The notes beneath the pieces were generated by a model. It was not told the DNA's origin and did not search any database. It saw nothing but the letters and a program-made list of their open reading frames with translations. Of a DNA stretch of 64,000 nucleotides, positions 54,397 to 64,000 are shown in pieces; position 1 is the stretch's first letter, and each line of letters opens with the position of its first letter. The stretch is from contig NC_133027.1 in the NCBI RefSeq assembly GCF_048771995.1, positions 7,498,001 through 7,562,000 of the forward strand, read 5' to 3'. The position numbers were made by a program, and so were the translations under genes. The DNA comes from Taeniopygia guttata (Eukaryota; Chordata; Aves; Passeriformes; Estrildidae).

Positions 54397-55762
54397 TGTC
54401 GTGGTTTGACACGGGAAAAGAATTTTTTCGGAAGGAAGAGGTCAATCCAGTCAGGGGTCAGGTTTGGATACTGACACTTGGGGTGACCAATTGAAGGTGG
54501 ACACGCCTCTGAGAACACAGAGGGGTTAAAAGCAGAATTCCCGGGAGAACTCTCTTTGGTTCTGGTCATCGGAGGGTGCAGATCTCCCCTGCCCAGCCCG
54601 GGCTGGGTGTGGGAGGGGAAAAGCCATGTGGCCTGGGGATGTAGGCCAGGGGGTGAAGGATCGGAACCGAGCTGGGCCAGCTCCTGCGGACGGAAGGGTG
54701 GAGAACGTCTGAGATGTCTTTGTTCTTCCCCCCACAACCTAGAGGGGAAGAGATAGAGAGCCTGCAGGCACCTGGAAGTTTCCCAGCAGAGGAGAAGGAG
54801 GAGGGAGACGGGAGACAGAGTTCTGGGCCAAGATTTCAGGGGAGTCCGGGAATTTTAACCCTTTCCTGGGAAATGAAGGCTTTGTGAAATATTACTCCTC
54901 CTCAATTTGAAGGAAAGAGAGACAGCTTGGGACCTCAGATGTTAGGGAAAGAAGGTTGGGGGGAGATGATGGAGTGGCTTTTGGCTGGAATCTTCTTGTT
55001 AGCCATAGACCAAACCAATCCTTCCTCCAAGAGAGACTGCATTTTAGGGGGATGCAATGGTGAGCCAAGAAACTCCTTCAGCAACTACCAGTTCAGGAAT
55101 GAACAGAGAAAAGCTGAGGAGGGTGTGAGGATGCCCTCCGTCTTCAGAGAAGAAGAGAAGACGATCTCTGTTCTTGGATCCTCGGCCCCAGGGGAAAATG
55201 GGGGGGACTGTAGCCCCAAAATGCGACACTGGACTGTTGTTCCTGTTGGTCCTTGTCAAAGCATCCTTAAAGGAGCCCTATAAGCAGTCTCTGTCCATGC
55301 ACGGTGGTGAGAGCACTGTGACATGGAGAGGAGAATGTCACACTGGCCGGTGTGTCTGGGCGGTGCCATGTGTGACATGGAAACACAAGAGGTGGCAGCT
55401 GTGTTTCCTGGGGGTCTGTGGTGCAAGGGGGACTCCTCTCTCCCCTGATGGACTCAGTACTGATTATGTGGAAGGGTGAAGACTTGATTAAGGGTCCAAA
55501 TGTGTCTCACTATGGTTTGTTGGAGCTGGGCGGTGGGAGGAGGAATGTTTTGAAAGGTTTTCATTTTGAATTTTGTGTGTGTTTTTTTCCTTTCTTTTTT
55601 CTTTTATAGTAGTAGTGGTAGCTTAATAAAGTTGTTTTTTTTTTCCTTTGTTATTAAGCTTAGGCCTGCTTTGCTCTGTTCTCGATCGCATTTCACAGCA
55701 TTCAACTGATAGGTTGTATTTTCATGGGGGCGCTGGCATTGTGCCAGTGTCAAACCATGACA
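54397..55762 (+). mobile_element. Solo LTR of an endogenous retrovirus
   Basis: The 1366-bp block starts TGTCGTGGTTTGACAC and ends GTGTCAAACCATGACA, a 16-bp terminal inverted repeat with one mismatch. It is flanked by an identical 5-bp target-site duplication, CAACC (54392-54396 and 55763-55767). An AATAAA at 55625-55630 near the right end sets the orientation as plus. No internal gag, pol or env region is present, so it looks like a solo LTR left by recombination between the two LTRs of a provirus. The 5-bp duplication is usual for ERVL-type elements. The intact duplication and ends suggest a fairly young insertion. The open frames inside it are not treated as genes. Confidence 0.88.
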
Positions 55763-58700
55763 CAACCAAAACACTTTTAAAGTGGATCCATTTCTTAATC
55801 CAACCCACAGCTCAGCTGCACAGTTGTGCCAGCATAGAAGGCACACTAACAAATACTAACATGCCTATTGCTAACATAGCTCATTCGTTTTATCTGTCAG
55901 TGAATTCTCTATCTCTCTAAATATCAAAAAATTTCTTTTTAAGTGTAACACTTCAGAGCATTTTCAATCTGGCTCATTGCATTTATTACATATTTCCTAC
56001 CTTAGACAGCATAACACCATCTAATTTGTGTAATGCTAATTGCTTACCTTGCTATCTTTCCCTCAGAAACTTAGTTCACCTAAGTCAAATGAAGAAAAGT
56101 CAGAATACTGGCTTCACTGCAAATTACTGTCAGAGTTTCCCTTGACTTCAAACAAGTCATGATTTCATTCAGTTTGTAAATATTCTTATGCTCATGTAAC
56201 TTGCACATAGCTGTCATCTCCATTTCCATGTCTACCTTTCCTCATTAACATTTTATTTAGATATCAATGATTGTGTTATCAGCACAAAATGCAGTGACAC
56301 TGATCTTCATTGATACATTCTTATTACAAAACACTTGAACCTCTTAATAGCATAAAAGAAAACTGCATGACAACACTGTGCCAGATATACAGGATTAACC
56401 TAAGCAGCAGCAAGATCAAAGAAGTACTTTTGCAGATTAGTTACATAAAAGGAAAGTATAAAATTTATCTGTAAGAGACAGAAGTATCTAGGACTGAATT
56501 GTTTACAGGCACAAGGAAGTGTTCTCACAGCAACATTTACAGAGAGAGAAGGAGAAAAGATGTGTATATATGGTGGCACAAGGAAAAGGGAATCTAGAAA
56601 GATTAAGATCTGAACAATCTCTTTCACGATATATTGTTAAATATCTGTAATTATGTGATTTGTGTATCAGCTTGGTTCTGGATTAATACAGTTACGAGGA
56701 TGTGTAATTTAAAAGAAGATACTGTTTGCTCTGAAGATGTATGCCTGGAAATGCCTTTGCAAAGATTATTCCAAAGTAATGCTGTCATATCAAAAATCCT
56801 TGTTTACAACATGGCTGATTTACATAACTCAATTTTAAAATGGAAAGACACTTAAGAGGCTATCTTATTTTCAATATACATTATGCTATTCTGGTTTTGT
56901 GTGATATTTATGGTATACAACAAACTGAGAAATCATGAGACTGATTTTTACTTTGTAGCACTTCCACAGCAGCACAAGAATATTAACTTGGCATAGAGCT
57001 TTATTCCAGTGTCTTTATTCCAGGACTGGAAGGTCTGATTTGACTATTCACAGTTTAGATCCTTGTTTGGGGTAGCTGTCTGTTAAATACTTGAAATCTT
57101 TTCTGTCCATTAGGTCTCCCTTGAGTTTCCTTTTCTCTATGCAACACCACTCTTCAGTTTCTCTCACAAACATCCACCCTGGATCTCATTTCTCTGCCCT
57201 ACGCCAGCGTGCAGTGTCTTTCCTGAACTGCAACAGAGTGGGTAGAACTCATTTGAAGGCCTGTTTCAGACACTGGAAAGCACTGGTGCAGGTTTTCACA
57301 CACAGAAAACATAGGCTGTCACAGTGTGAACCACTACAGGGGTGATAAACGTTCCTGTGTGAGTTTTGTACATTTCCCATGCTTTCTTCCCGGTGTAGGA
57401 AGCAACCAACTGTTTGAAAACTAATATACACAACATTCTGAGTCTCCTTTGTCTCTACAACAACCAAAGTGTTGTACCTGTGCAGTACAACCTGCTAGGG
57501 CAGGCTTCAGGAGACCTGCAGTGGCAGCTGCTTTAGGAGAGGTGTGGTAGCTACAGCTGCAGAGAAAAGCAGCAATTCCCACTCTGTCACTGTTTTCATC
57601 TCCAAAATTTGCACTGATCCTCTCAATTCCTCAAAGCCTGGAGCCACAAGGAATCCCCTGCAAGACTTCGTGCTACTAAGCACCAAAATAATTTTTGCCT
57701 GTGCTGTGGAAATACTGTGACCCCATCTGGCTGTACTCAGCCAAGCCAAGCAGACACAATACAAGAATCCCATTCACACACCCCCCAGCAGTGTCTGGCT
57801 TCTTCTGACAACATGATATTGACTCAGGTCGAGGCAATTTTCTGCAAAATTGCTCATCTTATATTATTTTCATTACTAATCAGCTCTCAGCATGAAGAAA
57901 TATTTTAAATCTGATAATAAAAAACACATAAAACATCTGTATCTTTTAGGTACCGATCCTAGGCTTTAACATACCATATTTTAGAGGTCTAAATTACATG
58001 GTAGTGCCTCATTAAGTTTTCCCATTAAGAAATACAATTATGAGATCAATTTGCTCACTCAGTGGTGTCCATAGACTGGATTAAATATATATATGTTTTG
58101 ATATGATGCTTATGTAGCAAAGGGAAAGTGTCTTTAAATTATTTTTTCCCTTGTAACATCAAGTTCTTTAAAGGTGTTCAAATTCAGTAAGTACAAAGAA
58201 AAAAATCTAGAGTGCAAAACCATCAACTTTACATATCTCATGACAACCATTTCGCCTTCCTTCCCTGCCATTCCCTCCCTCTAGAAGATATTCATAACTC
58301 TTCTGTCTCAGACGCTCCTATGTTCTTGTTAACGTTGTGTTTCAACTAATTTGAAAAGCAGACACCCAAATGATACAACAAATTAAGTTATGGGAAGGCA
58401 AATATGCTCTCCATGCAGGGCCTGAAAACAGATTTGTGAGTCTGCTCAGTGTTTAAGGATAAGCCTGAGATACAAACACCATAACGTCACCCTAGGACAC
58501 TGACTCAATGCAATCACATGTTTCTAAAAGCCAAGATGTGTGCTTTAAATGAACATGACCACAGGAAACGATTTCTCTAATTTCAGCCTTTTAAACACTT
58601 TTCCTTGCATAATTTCATTGACCCACTTTCTACCTTACAGACGTCTCCTGAGGGGTTCTGAGTCATTAAAACCCCCAAAGTCACAGACACATTGTGTGTA

Positions 58701-59559
58701 TCAGCAGTGAACAGCTTGGAAAGTCTGGAAAAGAAAGAAAGAAAACAAGAGATGTTTATTTGCAGTACAGCTGCTGAGGAATAACCAATGTGCCTATGCA
58801 CATTGTGGCTGTGTGACCAGCCACGGCTCATGGCTGCTGGCCAAGCAGCCTCCAGCCTTTTTCATGCTGTTCTACATGTCAAAATAACCGGGCTGTGGTT
58901 ACACAAATAAGACACAGACTGTTGGGTATGGAAATAAACAACTGGTATAATAATAACTACCTGCACACCGTTCTGGCACTCTGGTAGGTTGAGTCAATTC
59001 CATTTAAATGAAAATATTAATTTACAGATTTTCAACTAACTCTGAGTTTTTGTGATATTTTCAGTTTGTGTGCTGAACTCTGTTAGCTGTTGTGTTTACA
59101 TAGAACACAAGTTACATTATGAAAATAAGTCTTTAAAATATTTAATTGTATAATTATATGCATGGGAAACAAAAAGAGACATTTATGATGAAAATGTCTG
59201 AGGCATTCTTAAACTGTGGTCTCTGTGGTTTAAATGTTTATTTCTGTCTATTAATATGGATGGTCAATTTAAGTTTTATATTTAAAAAATAGTGAAATCA
59301 TTGCTGTTCAACAGAATTCTTTGTGAGACTAAAATGATAGTCAGAAAACTGTTTTCATCTAATAAAGCCAGCTGGTGGCTCAGGGTCCCAGACACCGAGT
59401 GACAATCCTGCTTGGCCAGACTCGCCACTGAGGAAGATGGATATTGTGAAGGTAAGAACAGATTAAATATTTGTATAACAGAACTTCTTGGGAAATTGGC
59501 TTGAGTGAGCTGTTCAGGTAAGCCATTGAGGGGGAGGAGGGACGTGGGAATGTCTTTTG

Positions 59560-59694
59560 CCAAAGGGTTTCAAGGCCAGGGTATGGGGCTCTGAGAAACC
59601 TGGTCTAGTGGAAGGTCTCCCTGCCCGCTGCAGGGGTTTGGAACGAGATGATCTTTAAGGTCCCTTCCAACCCAAACAATTCTATGACCTACTA
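59560..59694 (+). mobile_element. CR1 LINE 3'-end fragment
   Basis: Contains GAGAAACCTGGTCTAGTGG, CCTGCCCGCTGCAGGGGTTT, GAACGAGATGATCTTTAAGG and TCCCTTCCAACCCAAACAA, followed by TTCTATGACCT. It is a well-preserved end. Confidence 0.93.
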
Positions 59695-60454
59695 TTTTAA
59701 ATGGTATGTCCCTGAAAATCACCAAGTTTTAACGTGAAGATGCTCTGATGGCAGCATGTTCCAATGCTCAGTCAGACTCACAGATATGTCTTACACATTT
59801 GAATCTGTCCATGGCTCTTGTTAAACTTTCCTTCACTAACGTCAGAGCTTTTTTGTGCTTTTGTTTCCCCCGTACAGACACTCATGCAGTATGGCCAAGT
59901 CACCACCTAGTGTTCTTTTGCTTAGTTGGAGCTACTTACATATTTGACCTTGCAACTACTTTAAGTATTTTTTTTCTGACACCTTTGGCAGCTCTTTTTA
60001 TGGCATCTTTTCCAGTGTTTCAGCATCCTATCAAGAGTGTGGGTTTCAAATATGGTACAATGATCTGGTACACTGTTCTGCAGTGCTGAGGAGTGGCAAA
60101 GTGACACAGCCACACAACATAATTAACTTTTAAAAGGTCTCAGAGACTTATAAGAAGCTATGCTCAGTACAATAAATCAGGACCAGGTAGGCTGTATTGG
60201 AGTAGTTCTGCATTGAATTTAGATGTTTTCCTCATTTCAATGTGACCACCTCATGGGATGGGATACACCACACCAGGCACCTGATGTCCTCCTGCTGGAA
60301 GCATCTCTGCTCTTCTGTGCCACTTCCTCAGGCCTCTCCAAGAGCCACAAGGGTATGAGCAGGTCCTGTGTGGAAGTGTCACAAGGTGGATGACCCCTGG
60401 GGGCGATGGAAGTGACAAGATAATCACCTCCTTAGCCTGGCTGGTGATGCTTTG

Positions 60455-60910
60455 CTTGATGCCAACCATGCCCTGGGGTGCCTCAGGCACAGCAATGACC
60501 GCTGGTCAAGGGAGGGGATTGTCCCTCTCTGTTCTGCACTGGTGTGGCCCATGTGCAATTTTGAGTGCCACAATATAAAAAGGACATCCGAAGGAGGGCC
60601 ACAAGGGTGGCAAGGGTATGGAAGGGAAGCCTTATTACGAGCAGCTGACTTCACTTGGTTTATCCAACCTGGAGGAAACTGAGGGCACATCTCATTGTAG
60701 TCTTCAACATCCTCAGGAGGGGCAGCAGAGGGGCAGACACTGATCCCTCTGGCATCCAGTGACAGGAGCCGGGGGAATGACATGGAGTTGTGTCAGGGGA
60801 GGTTTCCCCGGATACCAGGAAAGGGTTCTGCACCCAGAGGTGGCCACTGGAACAGGCTCTACAGCGCAGTGGTCCCAGCACCAAGGCTGAGCTGAGGAAG
60901 CGTTCTCAGA
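60455..60910 (+). mobile_element. CR1 LINE fragment next to the copy B promoter
   Basis: Contains CCAACCATGCCCTGGGGTGC, GAGGGCCACAAGGGTGGC, CACTGGAACAGGCTCTACAG and related CR1 phrases. It may extend left to about 60270. Its right end lies only about 100 bp from the second CpG island. Confidence 0.8.
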
Positions 60911-61165
60911 CACACGGTGTGATTCTTGGGCTGTGCTGCGCACCAGAGCTGGGCTCCATGGTTCTCGTGGGTGCCTCCCCGCTGGACACCCCGTAATTTG
61001 TGACCCTCATTACTTCCGCCGCCCGCCCAGCGCCGCGGCCCCTCAGGCGCTGTGGGGAGCGGGGGCGGCAGCGGCGAGAGGCGCCCGCCCCGTGCCGGCC
61101 CCGCCCGCGGGGCACAGAGCTGCAGAGCGGCCGTGCGGGCGGAGCGGCGCCGGCGCCCCCCGCGG

Positions 61166-61209
61166 CCGGGCGGTGCTGGGCCGGGCGGTGCTGGGCCGGG
61201 CGGTGCGGG
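61166..61209. repeat. 15-bp repeat, 3 copies, in CpG island
   Basis: The unit CCGGGCGGTGCTGGG occurs twice exactly, followed by a diverged third copy. Confidence 0.9.
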
Positions 61210-61429
61210 CAGGAGAGGCGGGCCAGGCCCTGCGGAAGGCGGTGCCCGCCACAGCGAAACGCCGCCGGGGCTGCAGGGCCCGGGACCGCCTCAGCGCAGC
61301 CGGGCCGGGCCGGCGGCAGGGCGGGTGAGCGAGGCCGCGGCGGAGAGGCGGCGGGCGGGAGGGAGGGAGTGCCGGTGCGGGCGGGCCCGCGCAGGGAGCG
61401 GCGGCGCGGGCGGGCGGGCGGTGCGGGGT

Positions 61430-61519
61430 GTGCGGGCTGTGCGGGCAGTGCGGGCTGTGCGGGCTGTGCAGGCGGTGCGGGCTGTGCGGTCTGTGCGGGC
61501 TGTGCGGGCTGCCCGGGCT
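61430..61519. repeat. 9-bp minisatellite, 10 units
   Basis: Unit GTGCGGGCT is repeated ten times with a few substitutions. It lies in the predicted 414-bp leader intron of WDCP copy B. It gives Cys-Gly-Leu-type periodic translations on one strand and His-Ser-Pro-type on the other, which are artefacts of the repeat. Confidence 0.95.
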
Positions 61520-61738
61520 GCCCGGCCCGCCGCTGCCGCTCGGTGCAGGGGGGTCCTTGCAGCGGCTCCCCTGTCCCTGGGCTGGGACCGGCAACGCGGT
61601 TCGGCGAGCACCCGGCCTGTGCTGTGGCACCTGCCCGGGGAGCTGCGGCTGGGCCGGGCGCTGCAGGAGGCGGTGTGGGTTTGGGTACAGGGATGCACTG
61701 GCCAGTGGGTAAGACTCTTGCTCTTTTTGCTTTTCCAG

Positions 61739-61856
61739 GGCAGCTGGGATAGTGCAAACGCCCGTTGTGACACAGGAACCTCTCCAGACGGCCCAGGAGG
61801 CTTTAGCATCTTTCAGTGTCTTACGAGGCACATTATCTCGCATCTCCCTGCCATCA
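61739..61856 (+). other. WDCP: Predicted noncoding leader exon of WDCP copy B
   Basis: A strong acceptor (CTTTTTGCTTTTCCAG, ending 61738) and a consensus donor GTAAGT (61857-61862) bound 118 bp that contain no ATG, as expected of a 5' UTR exon. The likely upstream partner is the donor at 61325 and the downstream partner the acceptor at 63606. This comes from splice signals only. Confidence 0.55.
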
Positions 61857-63606
61857 GTAAGTATTGCCCAGTACTGTGGGTTCTTAGCACAGCGAACATT
61901 CAATGTTAATTTTCCTGGAACTGGTGGCTACTTAACAGGACTGAGGTTGGTTATAGAGGAGAGGCCAGGTAGATGGTGGAGAAGTTGTATTCAAAGTAGC
62001 TTAAGTGGTCTCCTGTGAGGCACGATTCAGTGTACTTAAACTTATCCCTGACAGACATTTCCTTAACTGGCTCTTACTGATTATGAAATTCATGGAGTGC
62101 CTTCCCCTCCTCTCCAAGGTAACCTGCTCTAGTGCTTAGCTATCACATATAGTCAGAATTTTTCCTTAATAGCTGACCTAAATCTTTTTTGAAACTAAGC
62201 TGATTATTATCATGCACTGTCCGTAGTATACCTGGAGACCAGTGGATGGTGTTGTGTCACTGGGCTGGGGAGTGTTCTCTAGTTCCCACTCACAGTCTTC
62301 TCCAGACAGAGAACCCACTTCTGTGTTTCTCTGATCCTTTAGCTTTGTTGAGCATTTCCACCATGTTGAACTCTGAAGTAGGTTCAGTGGAGGTGCTGTT
62401 AGCAATGAGGAAGTAGGGGCAAGTGTCTTTCTTGTGTATCTCCATCCCTCTTAAAGCATTCCAGAATGAAATATTCTTAATTGGCTACATATCTCACATT
62501 ACTGAAATATTTAGTTTGTCATTCATTGTAAGCCATATCCTTTTTTTCTATACCTCTATCTAGGGAGTTATTCCTGGAGAGGTATCCAAGTTGGTGGTTT
62601 TCTTTTTACTAAGTATATTATTTTGCACTTGTTATTAGGCTGAGAAGTTACTTTGGTCATAGTAACATAGCTTTCTATACAGTTTTTATATTTGAAATCC
62701 ATTCTTGCAATCCTCTTTCTGAAAGTTTAGGGTCATCCACAAGTAATTAAAATACAGAGTGGTGCCATGCCCTGCACATTGTAATAAACTCTTCCAGTTT
62801 GACAGCTTTTACTGTCAAGAATCTGTCTTGTTCTTCATATTTCCTACTAAAACTGCAACTCATTCTGTGCCATGGCTTTACATCTGAGCCAGATTGTGTG
62901 GAGATCTGAAATTAGGAAACCATCGATTCCTCTGAACTGGCTTTTGTGCACAGAATAGGGATTGCTCACAGCTCAAAACTATAAATTAGTATAAAATCCT
63001 GAAGTTTTCCAAAATGTTGGTGCCTTGTGTATGCCTTCTTTTAAATTCTTTTTTCTTTTCATTTCCGCAGAAAAATCTGCTTTCATCCAAACTCTCTTCA
63101 AAATTGCATTTGCTTTCTTATACAACTTTCTGGCATAACCATCCACATGCCTCATTCTCACATGCTTAATACAGGATCAGATTTGTAGATAATACATTAA
63201 TGCTTGGTTATACTTGTAAGGGATTACTTCATCTGACCACAAGTGCTCCAGGACACTGAGTGTGAGCAGCAATATTTTGAGAATTGTAAATAAAAAATAC
63301 TCTGAGAACAAGTTACTGATTAGAATGAAAGGACTGGTCTTGTGATGAAAATGCAGCAAAAATCTGATGGTAAGCCTATAGAAACAGCAAAGATTCTTTC
63401 TCTTAAAACTGCATTTCATGGTGAAAACATCATAAACAAAAAAATTACTGGGCTGGGAATTAAGCTTAGGTGAGCATTTTGTTTATATTGACTTCACTGG
63501 AAGGAATAGTCCAGCACTGGCAGGGTCATAAGCTGAATAATCATCCAGGTACTGTCCTCTATCCTCTACAATAATTTCTTTTTCCTTCTCATTCTGTTCT
63601 GTGTAG
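61857..63606 (+). other. WDCP: Predicted WDCP copy B intron before the coding exon
   Basis: A 1.75 kb interval from a GTAAGT donor to a TTCTGTTCTGTGTAG acceptor. It contains a probable antisense CR1 piece at about 62100-62205 and possibly more old repeat at 62500-62960. No coding exon is recognised. Confidence 0.6.
62100..62205 (-). mobile_element. Old antisense CR1 fragment
   Basis: CAGAATTTTTCCTTAATAGC followed by TGACCTAAATC resembles the antisense CR1 phrase AATTTTTCCTAATATC-CAACCTAAA. It is diverged and the ends are uncertain. Confidence 0.45.
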
Positions 63607-64000
63607 ATGTTCCACTTTAAAAGTCATGGAGCTGGGAAAGGCGAAGCTGCTGCGAACTGGCCTCAACGCCTTGCACCAGGCCATTCACCCGGTGCACGGG
63701 CTGGCCTGGACGGACGGCAAGCAGGTGATCCTGACGGCGCTGCTCCTGCAGAGCGGGGAGCCCCAGTTCGGCGACTCCAGCGTGGTCGGGCAGTTTGAGC
63801 ACGTGCACGGGCTGTACTGGGGCCCGTGTCCCGCCGAGGCCCCGGCCCTGCTGGCGGTGCAGCACAAAAAGCACATCACCATCTGGCAGCTCTGCTTCAA
63901 TGGCGCCGACAGGAACAAGCTCCTGGTTTCGCAGCTCTGCGACATCAGCGAGCCGTACCCCGTGCTCCCCCAGGGCTGCGTCTGGCATCCCAGCAAGGAG
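63607..64000 (+). CDS. WDCP: WDCP copy B, first coding exon (cut by window end; start codon at 63626)
   Basis: After an excellent acceptor (ending 63606), a 19-base leader precedes ATG at 63626. The context is GTCATGG, with G at -3 and +4. The 125 codons in the window begin [20 protein letters not shown], contain [17 protein letters not shown] (WD-like segment) and stop at the window edge in [10 protein letters not shown]. This is the WDCP N-terminus. By hand alignment about 90 of 125 residues match copy A, with one residue fewer near position 69. Third codon positions are almost all G or C, unlike copy A. The frame is open throughout with conserved substitutions, so it looks like a functional gene. 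Whether the rest is intact cannot be seen. An out-of-frame ATG at 63607 sits in the leader. Confidence 0.92.

Larger units (their letters stand above)
55768..61009. other. Intergenic sequence upstream of WDCP copy B
   Basis: AT-rich DNA holding CR1 fragments at 59560-59694 and 60455-60910 and no recognised coding exon. The longest open frames (113-119 codons) are chance or CR1-derived. Confidence 0.7.
61010..61700 (+). promoter_or_regulatory. WDCP: CpG island, probable WDCP copy B promoter
   Basis: About 0.7 kb of CpG-dense DNA with many GGGCGG-type sites lies 1.9-2.6 kb upstream of the copy B start codon. A strong GT donor (CGGGTGAGC, intron from 61325) lies inside it. It pairs with the acceptor at 61738 and the leader exon below. 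All frames are open here because of base composition, and the arginine/proline/alanine-rich translations are not genes. Confidence 0.75.

Noticed and set aside
54207-55852. Several open frames of 60-176 codons in and around the LTR
   Set aside because: They lie largely in noncoding LTR sequence and match no retroviral protein that I recognise.
59748-60089. 113-codon plus-strand open frame with hydrophobic stretches
   Set aside because: It looks membrane-like only through T-rich composition. There is no family match or supporting splice signals.
60906-61909. Open frames of 250-286 codons on both strands around the second CpG island
   Set aside because: Base composition and a 9-bp minisatellite explain them. 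Periodic Cys-Gly or His-Ser-Pro translations are repeat artefacts.

Overview
The window looks like avian nuclear DNA, probably from a songbird. It is mostly AT-rich and carries many CR1 LINE fragments with the bird-type 3' end (CCTTCCAACC...ATTCTATGATTCTATG). It also has a 1.37 kb endogenous-retrovirus LTR and spliced vertebrate genes with CpG-island promoters. Bird origin is well supported by the CR1 copies. The songbird assignment is inference.

Layout. (1) Positions 1-22511 hold the 5' part of FKBP1B (calstabin-2, FKBP12.6) on the minus strand. Coding exon 1 is at 22475-22511 inside a CpG island and coding exon 2 is at 19186-19233. Exons 3-4 were not found, so they probably lie beyond the left edge. 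(2) The island at about 21990-23190 sits between FKBP1B and a plus-strand gene, in the head-to-head order that FKBP1B and WDCP (C2orf44) have in human. (3) WDCP copy A is on the plus strand with coding exons 35930/35946-37865, 46663-46783 and 49046-49212. Joined in phase they give 735 residues ending in a stop. (4) Positions 49213-61010 are intergenic, with a solo LTR at 54397-55762 and CR1 fragments. (5) A second CpG island (about 61010-61700) with a probable spliced leader feeds WDCP copy B. Its coding sequence starts at 63626 and runs off the right edge after 125 codons.

The main observation is that WDCP is present twice in tandem, in the same orientation and about 27.7 kb apart (start codon to start codon). 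My hand alignment of the first 125 residues gives about 72% identity. Codon use differs sharply: copy A is AT-leaning and copy B is very GC-rich at third positions. Both copies have an intron just before the start codon and a long first coding exon. That argues for an old DNA-level duplication rather than a retrocopy.

FKBP1B binds ryanodine receptors (RyR2) and FK506. WDCP is a poorly understood WD-repeat/coiled-coil protein that oligomerises and binds the Src-family kinase HCK. No functional link between them is shown here beyond a possibly shared promoter. No tRNA, rRNA, CRISPR or bacterial-type feature was seen.
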